Assembly (NCBI RefSeq): GCF_010692725.1
Contig: NZ_JAAFZB010000096.1
Span: 248,001-312,000 of the forward strand
Source of the DNA: Flavihumibacter soli
GTDB lineage: Bacteria; Bacteroidota; Bacteroidia; Sphingobacteriales; Sphingobacteriaceae
Length of the DNA: 64,000 bases
Direction of reading: 5' to 3'
Made by a program: the position numbers and the translations under genes
The notes under the pieces: generated by a model
What the model was told of the DNA's origin: nothing
Databases searched by the model: none
The model's input: only the letters and a program-made list of their open reading frames with translations
Shown here: positions 52,569-60,454 of the stretch, piece by piece
How positions within the stretch are numbered: the stretch's first letter is position 1
How the letters are laid out: every line of letters begins with the position of its first letter

Positions 52569-54029
52569 ATGAATATATTCAAGACAGTGCAATTTCAGTC
52601 ATTCAGTCTGATATTTTTATTCCTGTTCACGGCAGGCTGTAATAAGAAACCATCCGGGGTTGTTAACCCTCCCATCCCCCCAAAACCTGAGCCGGTAAAA
52701 ACAGATGTGTCATTTTACCTGACAACACCTGACCGGTCAAGTTCGCTTGCTAAACAGAATATAAGCTTGCTCTTCTCGGCAAACAGCAACCAGAATCCTG
52801 TGATAGAGATCGACGAGAGCAAAACCTTTCAAACCATGGAGGGCTTTGGCTATACTCTAACTGGAGGTTCCGCAGGTCTGATCAATTCCTTAAGCAGCAC
52901 CGCAAAAGATGCCCTGCTGAAGGAATTATTTTTAACAGATAGTACCCATATAGGGGTAAGCTATTTACGGATAAGTGTAGGTGCGTCTGACCTTAGCGCT
53001 GTGCCCTTCACCTACGATGATATGTCGGCAGGTCAAACTGATCCGACATTAAAGAACTTCACGATTGACAGAGAAAGAACCGACCTTATCCCGGTGTTAA
53101 AGCAGATTATTGCCCTGAACCCGGATATCAGGATTATGGGCTCACCCTGGACTGCACCAACCTGGATGAAAACCAACAACAGTTTTGTTGGCGGGAAGCT
53201 TAAACCAGAGTATTACGGTGTTTATGCGAAATACCTGGTAAAATACATCCAGGCAATGAAGGAGGAAGGTATTACTATCGATGCCCTGACCCCGCAAAAT
53301 GAGCCGCTTCATGACGGTAATAATCCAAGTATGCTGATGCTGGCAAATGAGCAGGCAGACTTCATTAAAAATCATTTAGGCCCTGCTTTCGCTGAAGCGA
53401 ACATCAGCACCAAGATCATCATATATGATCACAATGCTGACAGACCGGATTACCCGATATCGATCATGAATGACCCGGAAGCTAAAAAGTATATAGCCGG
53501 TTCTGCATTTCATTTGTATGGCGGCGATATTACAGCTTTAAGTACGGTTCATAACGCCCATCCCGATAAAGGCCTTTACTTTACAGAACAGTGGGTGGGC
53601 GGCCCCGGCGATTTTGGCGGTGACCTGAAATGGCATGTACAAAATCTGATCGTCGGCGCCCCGCGTAACTGGAGTCGTAATGTTTTGGAGTGGAACCTGG
53701 CAGCTGACCAGAACTACCGCCCCCATACTAATGGTGGCTGCACAACATGCCTGGGCGCTATCACTATCGCCAATAATGTGGTGACACGCAATGTCGCCTA
53801 TTATATCATCGGGCATGCTTCCAAGTTCGTACGCCCGGGCTCCATAAGAATCGAATCCAATAACCTTGCTTCTTTACAGAACGTGGCGTTTAAAACACCT
53901 GACGGCAAAAAAGTACTGATCGTTCTGAATGCCGCCAGCACCCCGCAAACATTCAATATAAAAGCAAACGGAAAGTCTGTTTCCTCTACCCTGCCAAATG
54001 GTGCTGTAGGCACCTACGTATGGCAATAA
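52569..54029 (+). CDS. GH30 beta-glucanase (probable beta-1,6-glucanase) lipoprotein
   Basis: A 486-residue lipoprotein (Cys24 in FTAGCNKKPS). The GH30 barrel begins with MEGFGYTLTGGSA and SYLRISVGASDLS. The acid/base is Glu245 in TPQNEPLHDG and the nucleophile is Glu340 in YFTEQWVGG. A C-terminal beta-sandwich follows, ending GAVGTYVWQ. The pattern fits GH30 subfamilies 1 and 3; next to a laminarinase and SusCD, a beta-1,6-glucanase (subfamily 3) is the more likely role, cutting the side chains of laminarin or fungal glucan. Subfamily assignment needs a tree. Confidence 0.9.
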   Translation: MNIFKTVQFQSFSLIFLFLFTAGCNKKPSGVVNPPIPPKPEPVKTDVSFYLTTPDRSSSLAKQNISLLFSANSNQNPVIEIDESKTFQTMEGFGYTLTGGSAGLINSLSSTAKDALLKELFLTDSTHIGVSYLRISVGASDLSAVPFTYDDMSAGQTDPTLKNFTIDRERTDLIPVLKQIIALNPDIRIMGSPWTAPTWMKTNNSFVGGKLKPEYYGVYAKYLVKYIQAMKEEGITIDALTPQNEPLHDGNNPSMLMLANEQADFIKNHLGPAFAEANISTKIIIYDHNADRPDYPISIMNDPEAKKYIAGSAFHLYGGDITALSTVHNAHPDKGLYFTEQWVGGPGDFGGDLKWHVQNLIVGAPRNWSRNVLEWNLAADQNYRPHTNGGCTTCLGAITIANNVVTRNVAYYIIGHASKFVRPGSIRIESNNLASLQNVAFKTPDGKKVLIVLNAASTPQTFNIKANGKSVSSTLPNGAVGTYVWQ

Positions 54030-54045
54030 ACTTAACACCCCTGAT

Positions 54046-55800
54046 ATGAAAAGATCCTCCCTGTATATTTTTATTAGTTCCGTTGTTCTCTCCTCTTTAC
54101 TTTCAGTTTCCGGCTTACATGCACAGGGCTTCTTAGATGTTAAAGGGAAATATATCGTCAACGACAAGGGCGAGAAAGTTATTCTCAGAGGCATGGGCCT
54201 TGGCGGCTGGATGCTGCAGGAAGGCTATATGCTCCGGTTCCCTAAGGAAGGTCAGCAGCATCGTATAAAGGCCGCAATTGCGGATGTGATCGGAGAAGAT
54301 AAGACAGCTGAATTTTACAATGCCTGGTTGAATAACCATGTTCAGAAAGCTGACATCGATTCGATGAAGGCCTGGGGATTTAACTCGGTAAGGCTGCCGA
54401 TACATTTCAATTTATACACACTTCCGATTGAGAAAGAGCCGGTAAAAGGCCAGAACACCTGGATTAAAAAAGGCTTTGCAATGACTGACAGCCTGCTGGC
54501 CTGGTGCGAGGCCAATGAAATGTACCTGATCCTGGACCTGCATGCAGCACCCGGTGGCCAGGGCAATGACTATAATATTTCCGACCGCGATCCGAATACT
54601 CCTTCTTTATGGGACAGCGAGGAAAACCAGAATAAGACGGTCGCCCTGTGGCGCAAACTGGCGGAGCGATATGCCGATGAACCATGGGTCGGAGCTTACG
54701 ATATCATCAATGAACCCAACTGGGGATTTGCAGACCCTAAGGATAGAAACGGACTGAGAGAACCACACAATATCCCGCTAAAAAAGCTGATGGTCGATAT
54801 TACAAAGGCGATCCGGGAAGTGGATAAGAAACATATCATCATTATTGAAGGCAATGGCTGGGGAAATAACTACAACGGCATTCTGCCCACCTGGGACGAC
54901 AAAATGGTGGTCAGCTTCCACAAATACTGGAACTATAACGACCAGAACTCCATACAGCATTTCATCAACATCAGGGATAAATATAATGTTCCCGTCTGGC
55001 TGGGCGAAACTGGGGAGAACTCGAATGTCTGGTTCACACAGGCGATCAGCCTGATGGAACGGAACGAGATCGGCTGGTGCTGGTGGCCTCTTAAGAAGAT
55101 GGGCTTCAATAATCCCCTTGAGGTCAAAGTAACAAAAGGATACCAGGACCTGCTCGACTACTGGGCAGGTAAGGGTGCCAAACCTTCTGCAAGCGCAGCT
55201 TATAAGACGATGATGGAAATGGCTGACAACACGCTTTTGAAGAACTGTCTTATCCACTACGATGTGATCGATGCCATGTTCCGGCAGGTTCGCAGTGACA
55301 GGGCGATACCATTTAAAAAACATGAAGCTGGTAAAGTGATCAGTGCTGTAGATTTCGATATGGGCAGAAGTAACGCTGCCTATTTTGACAGGGATTCCGC
55401 AGAATATTATATTTCAACCGGCACAGATCGTACAGGTTGGAATTCCGGGAGAACCTACCGTAACGATGCTGTAGACATTCATCGAAGCCAAGCCGCTGAG
55501 GATAGCTTTTATATAACTAAAATCGAAGACGGGGAATGGCTTAATTATACCGTCCATGCTGAAACGAAAGGGAACTATAGTGTGAAGCTTGCTATTGCTT
55601 CCGATAACGCCGCAGGTAGGGTATCGTTGCTGGTTAATGACCTCCCCGCCGGGTCGACCGCTGTGCCGCAGACAGGCGGCGCAGAAAAATGGCAATCCCT
55701 TCTCCTTAAAAACATTCCGCTAAAAGCCGGGGTAAATACCATCCGCGTCAGGGCAGACAAAGGAGGATTCAATTTACACTCACTTCAATTTTCTAAGTAA
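54046..55800 (+). CDS. GH5 glycosidase with C-terminal carbohydrate-binding module
   Basis: A 584-residue exported enzyme (signal peptide to about residue 26, no lipobox). The GH5 barrel spans about 30-400. Landmarks are RGMGLGGWMLQEGY, the acid/base Glu223 in DIINEPNWGF, HKYWNYND, and the nucleophile Glu321 in WLGETGENS. A CBM6-like beta-sandwich fills about 430-584 (DAVDIHRSQ, GEWLNYTVHAE, LHSLQFSK). GH5 enzymes of this shape include exo-beta-1,3-glucanases and related glucosidases, which fits the locus. It lies 16 bp after the GH30 gene and is the last glycosidase gene of the locus. Confidence 0.9.
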   Translation: MKRSSLYIFISSVVLSSLLSVSGLHAQGFLDVKGKYIVNDKGEKVILRGMGLGGWMLQEGYMLRFPKEGQQHRIKAAIADVIGEDKTAEFYNAWLNNHVQKADIDSMKAWGFNSVRLPIHFNLYTLPIEKEPVKGQNTWIKKGFAMTDSLLAWCEANEMYLILDLHAAPGGQGNDYNISDRDPNTPSLWDSEENQNKTVALWRKLAERYADEPWVGAYDIINEPNWGFADPKDRNGLREPHNIPLKKLMVDITKAIREVDKKHIIIIEGNGWGNNYNGILPTWDDKMVVSFHKYWNYNDQNSIQHFINIRDKYNVPVWLGETGENSNVWFTQAISLMERNEIGWCWWPLKKMGFNNPLEVKVTKGYQDLLDYWAGKGAKPSASAAYKTMMEMADNTLLKNCLIHYDVIDAMFRQVRSDRAIPFKKHEAGKVISAVDFDMGRSNAAYFDRDSAEYYISTGTDRTGWNSGRTYRNDAVDIHRSQAAEDSFYITKIEDGEWLNYTVHAETKGNYSVKLAIASDNAAGRVSLLVNDLPAGSTAVPQTGGAEKWQSLLLKNIPLKAGVNTIRVRADKGGFNLHSLQFSK

Positions 55801-55807
55801 TCTATTG

Positions 55808-57025
55808 ATGTTCCTGTCAAAACGCCTGCTATTCATTTGCCTCACAATTGGTGTTTTTGTATTGACCCTTTCCAAGTGTTCGGACCTTAAAAACCAGGAA
55901 TCACGGGATATTCGGGGTCCGGAGTATGCGGATCAAACCAGCTGCATCAGGTGTCACAAGGATATTAACACTTCGTTTTCAGAAACTTCTCACTTTCATA
56001 CCTCTTCGCCTGTCACGGCCGAGCTTGAAGGAATCCCAAAGACTGAAAATACATTCGCATTCAATGACAGCCTGAAAGTGGTCGTTGAGAAACGAAATAA
56101 CCGGACGTTCCAAGTCGCTTACTATAATAATAAAGAAGTGGAGGCCCATCAGTTCGATATTGCATTCGGATCGGGAGAGAAGGCCAGGACATTTGCGTAC
56201 TGGGAACAGAACAGCCTCTTTCAGCTTCCTCTCACCTATTATAAGACCATTAATAAATGGACAAACAGTCCGGGTTTTCCTGATAATCAAATTAGCTTTA
56301 AAAGGGCTATTATAAGCCGTTGCTTCGAATGTCATAGCTCTTTTGCCAAAACGCAGATCGTTAAGACGGGAAGTTTGTCCGTTTCAGAGGAAATCGTAAA
56401 AGGAGCTGTACTTTATGGTATCGACTGCCAGCGCTGTCATGGTCCCTCAGCGCAGCACGTCATATACCATGAACAAAACCCGCAGGAGAAATCCTCGAAA
56501 TATATGACAAGAATAAGTCAACTCTCCCGGCAGCAAAAGCTAGATATGTGTGCTGTTTGCCATTCCGGCAATGATCGTTTAACTCAGATCTCAACATTTA
56601 CGTTTTCGCCAGGCGATACCCTCTCTGACTATTATTTCCCGCAGTACACCCGCAGCAGGAAAGAGCCCGACGTACATGGGAACCAATATGGGATGCTCAC
56701 TGCAAGTGCGTGTTTTATAAAAAGCGATATGGATTGTTCATCATGTCATAACACTCATGTCACCGAAAAAAATAACCCGGCCCTCTTTTCGCAACGCTGT
56801 ATGAGCTGTCACAATGCCGATTCACATCCATTAGCTGGCGAATTAGGCAAGGTCGCCTTAGTGAAAAACTGTATTGACTGCCACATGCCGGTAAAGCCAT
56901 CCAGGCTGATCACGTTCAAGGTGGCAGGAAAAACACAGAAAACACCTTACGAACTACGCAGCCACCAGATTGCTATTTATCCGGAAGAAACAAAAAAGAT
57001 CCTTTCATATCTAAAATCCAGGTAA
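55808..57025 (+). CDS. Seven-haem c-type cytochrome
   Basis: A 405-residue exported protein with seven CxxCH haem-binding motifs in order: CIRCH, CFECH, CQRCH, CAVCH, CSSCH, CMSCH and CIDCH. It resembles the cytochrome c554-type multihaem family. The leader is hydrophobic and ends in LSKCSD; this could be a lipobox with an unusual Lys before Cys. I used the ATG at 55808 rather than the TTG one codon earlier. It would carry electrons in the periplasm or at the outer membrane. It lies 7 bp after the GH5 gene, so it may be part of the glucan operon, which is unexpected. Confidence 0.88.
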   Translation: MFLSKRLLFICLTIGVFVLTLSKCSDLKNQESRDIRGPEYADQTSCIRCHKDINTSFSETSHFHTSSPVTAELEGIPKTENTFAFNDSLKVVVEKRNNRTFQVAYYNNKEVEAHQFDIAFGSGEKARTFAYWEQNSLFQLPLTYYKTINKWTNSPGFPDNQISFKRAIISRCFECHSSFAKTQIVKTGSLSVSEEIVKGAVLYGIDCQRCHGPSAQHVIYHEQNPQEKSSKYMTRISQLSRQQKLDMCAVCHSGNDRLTQISTFTFSPGDTLSDYYFPQYTRSRKEPDVHGNQYGMLTASACFIKSDMDCSSCHNTHVTEKNNPALFSQRCMSCHNADSHPLAGELGKVALVKNCIDCHMPVKPSRLITFKVAGKTQKTPYELRSHQIAIYPEETKKILSYLKSR

Positions 57026-57064
57026 TCGTTCATAAAACCTATCCTTGTTTTTAAGCCTTAAAGG

Positions 57065-58411
57065 CTAAACAAACAGACTCATCAGCAGCACCATCAGGAA
57101 ACCGGTAACCGAAATGAGTGTGGTTGTGACTGTCCAGGAGCGAAGCGTCTGCCGTTCTGTTAATCCAAAATATTTACTGACGAGCCAGAAACCGCTATCA
57201 TTTACGTGTGAAAGAATACTGGCTCCCGAAGCGATCGCTATCACCAGCAGGGCCTTATGCATATCGCTGAATGATGAACCCTCCAGAAATGCAGCGGTCA
57301 TGCCGGCGGCTGTGATCATGGCTACCGTTGCAGACCCCTGCATGATCCTGATCGCGGCAGCCGTGAGATAGGCAAAGAAGAAAGCGGATAAGCCGTAATG
57401 GGTCATCACATCGGCAATCATCTTTCCCGTGCCCGTTTCAGTTAAGATCTCCTTAAAAACCCCTCCCGCCCCGGTTATCAGGATAATAATTCCCGCCGCC
57501 CCCAGCGAACTTGTATTAATATCAAGCAGCTCCTGCTTACTGAAGCCTTTGCGTATACCCAGCAGGTACCATGCGAGAAGATTGGCAATTATCAGCGCGA
57601 CAAATGGGTGTCCAAGCATCTTTATAAGGTCCTTTACAGTCGCTGATACGGGCAGATTGTCACCCATGGGACTATCCAGGTAAGTATTCATCAGGATAAG
57701 CAGCAACGGGAGACCAATTAATGCCAGGATGATCCCCGGGGACGGAAGCTTTGAGTGATTAACCTTCTCATCAAAAAAGGTTGGGGTCTCCACATGTATC
57801 CTTTTAGAAATATAGCTTGCGAATACAGGCCCTCCGATTATTGTCGCCGGAATTCCGGCAAGGATACCTACTCCTATCACCAGCCCCATATCAGCCCCCA
57901 GGATGCTGGCAACGGCTACCGGCCCCGGCGTAGGTGGTACGAACGCGTGTGTAACGGCTAAACCGGCGAGAAGTGGTATTCCATAGTACAGAAGTGATCT
58001 CCCGGTCTTTTTTTGGAGCGCATAGACAACAGGAACAAGTATGACGAAGCCCACATCAAAGAATACGGGGATGCTTACCAAGAAACCGGTTGCTGCCAAT
58101 GCCCATGAGGCCCGCTTTTCGCCTGTCTGTTTCAAAATGTAAGCGGCAAGCGACTGCACACCTCCTGAACTTTCAAGTATAGCGCCGAACATTGCCCCCA
58201 GGCCCACGACAATAGCGATAAAACCCAGGGTGCTCGCCATCCCTGCCTGTATATTCTTCAGGATGTCAAGGGGCGGCATACCGGCAATCAGGCCTACCGT
58301 AATGCTGCAAATAAGAAGAGAAAGGAATGCCTGTATCTTGAAATACAGTATGAGAACTAACAACAGGCCTATGCCTGCAATAACGGCAAATAACAGGGAG
58401 TAATCGATCAT
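57065..58411 (-). CDS. GntP-family gluconate:H+ symporter
   Basis: A 448-residue inner-membrane permease of the GntP family with about 12-14 hydrophobic helices. Family landmarks are VVGLGAMFGAILESSGG near 67-83, FVPPTPGPVAVASILGADMG near 157-176 and VNDSGFWLVSKYFGL near 404-418. It would import gluconate or a related aldonate. The start is one base from the stop codon of the upstream GntK-Gnd fusion, so the two are co-transcribed and the permease supplies the kinase. Confidence 0.93.
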   Translation of the reverse strand: MIDYSLLFAVIAGIGLLLVLILYFKIQAFLSLLICSITVGLIAGMPPLDILKNIQAGMASTLGFIAIVVGLGAMFGAILESSGGVQSLAAYILKQTGEKRASWALAATGFLVSIPVFFDVGFVILVPVVYALQKKTGRSLLYYGIPLLAGLAVTHAFVPPTPGPVAVASILGADMGLVIGVGILAGIPATIIGGPVFASYISKRIHVETPTFFDEKVNHSKLPSPGIILALIGLPLLLILMNTYLDSPMGDNLPVSATVKDLIKMLGHPFVALIIANLLAWYLLGIRKGFSKQELLDINTSSLGAAGIIILITGAGGVFKEILTETGTGKMIADVMTHYGLSAFFFAYLTAAAIRIMQGSATVAMITAAGMTAAFLEGSSFSDMHKALLVIAIASGASILSHVNDSGFWLVSKYFGLTERQTLRSWTVTTTLISVTGFLMVLLMSLFV

Positions 58412-58412
58412 C

Positions 58413-60308
58413 TTATATATTTATCCAATTAGTGTGAAAATTCTGGTCTTCCGGCTTGTCCCGGCGGCGATAGGTATGTGCTCCGAAATAATCGCGCTGA
58501 GCCTGGATCAGGTTAGCAGGTGAATCTGCGCTTGTATACCCCAGGAAATAGTTCAGAGCCGATGACAGGACGGGCAGCGCAAACCCCTGTTGTAAACCGA
58601 GGGCAACGATATCAGCAAAGTCCTGCTGCCAGCCTCTCATTTTAGGAACCCACACCGGCGAGGTGAGAATGGCATCGTCTTCTGTTAAAAGCAGTGCAAG
58701 GTCTTCCATTAATACGGACCGGATGATACAGCCATTGGTCCATATCGCTGCTATTCGTGCAGGATCGAGCTCCCACTGATTCCTCAATGAAGCCTCGCTC
58801 ATCAGGCTAAACCCGATCTGATGGTTAATAAGCCGGGCTGCCGAGTAAGCGTTTTTTACTTTGCTTAGCAGCGCTTCGCGATCGGTAGCTGTAGCTTCTG
58901 CTTCGCGGCTGTATAGTTTCGCCGCAGTAAGTCTCCTTGATCGCATGGCGGAAAGAGTCCTGGCCATTACTGCTTCAGCGAGCGGACCATAGGGTACTCC
59001 ATACTCCAGGGCTGCCAACGCCGACAGTCCGCCGGTTCCCTTTTGTTCCGCCTGATCCAATATCTTGTCCAGAAGTAGCTCCCCGTCCTCCTCCTTTCTT
59101 AAAATATCGATCGTGATCTCCAGGAGATAACTATTCAGCTCCCCGGTATGCCATTCAGAAAAGATACCTGCAATTTCGGAGGGGGGAATTTTCAGAAAAT
59201 GACGCAGGAGATAGTAGATCTCTGACAGTAATTGCATTTCCGCATATTCTATTCCATTATGGACCATTTTAACAAAATGACCTGCCCCGCCCGGGCCAAT
59301 GTAGGCTGAACACGGTTCACCAGCCTGATCCTTTGCCGCGATCAGGTCGAAGTAGTGTGCCATGAGCAAATACGCACGTTCCGAACCGCCCGCCATAATA
59401 GACGGACCTTTCCTGGCACCTTCTTCCCCGCCGGAGATTCCCGTTCCCAGGTAGAGTATATCTTTTTCAGCTAATAGATCCGCCCGGCGAATTGTATCCT
59501 TATAGAACGAGTTACCACCATCAATAACAACATCTCCCGCTTCAAGAATGGGTATCAATTCTTCCAGCTGCTTATCAATAGCGCCTGAGTAGATCATCAT
59601 CATCACTTTTCGGGGTCTTGCCAGTGAATGAATAAAGTCGCCCAGATTATCAAAGCCCCGAAGATTCGGCAGCTTAGGATTATCTGCTATCAAACCGGCT
59701 GCTATACCTTCTTCCCTGCCTTCAACATGGCGGTTATACACAGAAATACTAATTCCCTTTCCTGCCAGGTTTAATGCCAGGCTCTTGCCCATTACCCCAA
59801 GGCCGATCAGGCCAAATTCAAAAGCATTCATCATCTTCACTTTTGACAAGATCTTCGCGACAATTTCTGCCGGGCTGGAGGAGACATTCACCCGGATACC
59901 ATAGTCCGGTTCCTCGAGGGCCGCAAACTGTGATTCAAGTAAGGCAGCCGGCATGAAATGCCCGCTTCGGGATTCCAATCTCTGCAGGATCATTTCGCTA
60001 TTGCCTTCAAGATAAACCCAGGTTATATTTTCGACAGATTGCAGGATCTTTCGATATTGCTCCTTCAAAGCCGAGCAAGCAAGTACGGCTCCTTTTTCGC
60101 CTTCCCATCTGCTAATCCACGCAGCCAGATCTGTCAGCCAGGGATGCCGGTCATCGTCGGTCAGGGCTGTTCCCTGTCTCATCTTGTCGATATTGGACTG
60201 AGGATGAAAATTGTCAGCATCATAAAACGGAAGCCCCAGCTCCTGTGCCAGTGCCTTACCTATGGTGGTTTTTCCACTACCGGCTACACCCATTACAATC
60301 AATATCAT
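58413..60308 (-). CDS. gntK-gnd: Gluconokinase::6-phosphogluconate dehydrogenase fusion
   Basis: A 631-residue fusion. Residues 1-155 are a GntK-type gluconokinase: P-loop GVAGSGKTT, then DADNFHP and DDDRHPWL, with ACSALKEQYR. Residues from about 160 are 6-phosphogluconate dehydrogenase: GLIGLGVMG, GGNSFYKDT, LGTGISGGEEGARKGPSIM and the catalytic Lys/Asn segment GHFVKMVHNGIEY. The reactions are consecutive: gluconate to 6-phosphogluconate to ribulose 5-phosphate, CO2 and NAD(P)H. The frame is continuous across the junction, with ATG codons at 59834 and 59831 that could allow a separate dehydrogenase product. I took the ATG at 60308; the frame beyond begins with TTG. Confidence 0.92.
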   Translation of the reverse strand: MILIVMGVAGSGKTTIGKALAQELGLPFYDADNFHPQSNIDKMRQGTALTDDDRHPWLTDLAAWISRWEGEKGAVLACSALKEQYRKILQSVENITWVYLEGNSEMILQRLESRSGHFMPAALLESQFAALEEPDYGIRVNVSSSPAEIVAKILSKVKMMNAFEFGLIGLGVMGKSLALNLAGKGISISVYNRHVEGREEGIAAGLIADNPKLPNLRGFDNLGDFIHSLARPRKVMMMIYSGAIDKQLEELIPILEAGDVVIDGGNSFYKDTIRRADLLAEKDILYLGTGISGGEEGARKGPSIMAGGSERAYLLMAHYFDLIAAKDQAGEPCSAYIGPGGAGHFVKMVHNGIEYAEMQLLSEIYYLLRHFLKIPPSEIAGIFSEWHTGELNSYLLEITIDILRKEEDGELLLDKILDQAEQKGTGGLSALAALEYGVPYGPLAEAVMARTLSAMRSRRLTAAKLYSREAEATATDREALLSKVKNAYSAARLINHQIGFSLMSEASLRNQWELDPARIAAIWTNGCIIRSVLMEDLALLLTEDDAILTSPVWVPKMRGWQQDFADIVALGLQQGFALPVLSSALNYFLGYTSADSPANLIQAQRDYFGAHTYRRRDKPEDQNFHTNWINI

Positions 60309-60414
60309 ATATGAATGTAAATCAATCCTTTGAATATCCAAAAATGAAGGTGCAAAGTCTAAGAATACGGAATGGCTTAAACCGATTACCTTAGTGGTTG
60401 CAGAGCTATTTAAG

Positions 60415-60422
60415 TATGTTTG
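60415..60422 (+). promoter_or_regulatory. Candidate -7 box TATGTTTG of the second kinase gene
   Basis: An exact TAnnTTTG match, 33 bp upstream of the ATG at 60455. A TTG at 60398 lies somewhat too close for a -33 element. Confidence 0.5.
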
Positions 60423-60454
60423 AACATTTAAAGATCATCCCTGTTTAGATATTT

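Noticed and set aside
57045-57067. TTTAAGCC/GGCTAAA hairpin between the cytochrome and gluconate permease genes
   Set aside because: Four pairs, a mismatch and two pairs make it too weak; it also overlaps the permease stop codon.
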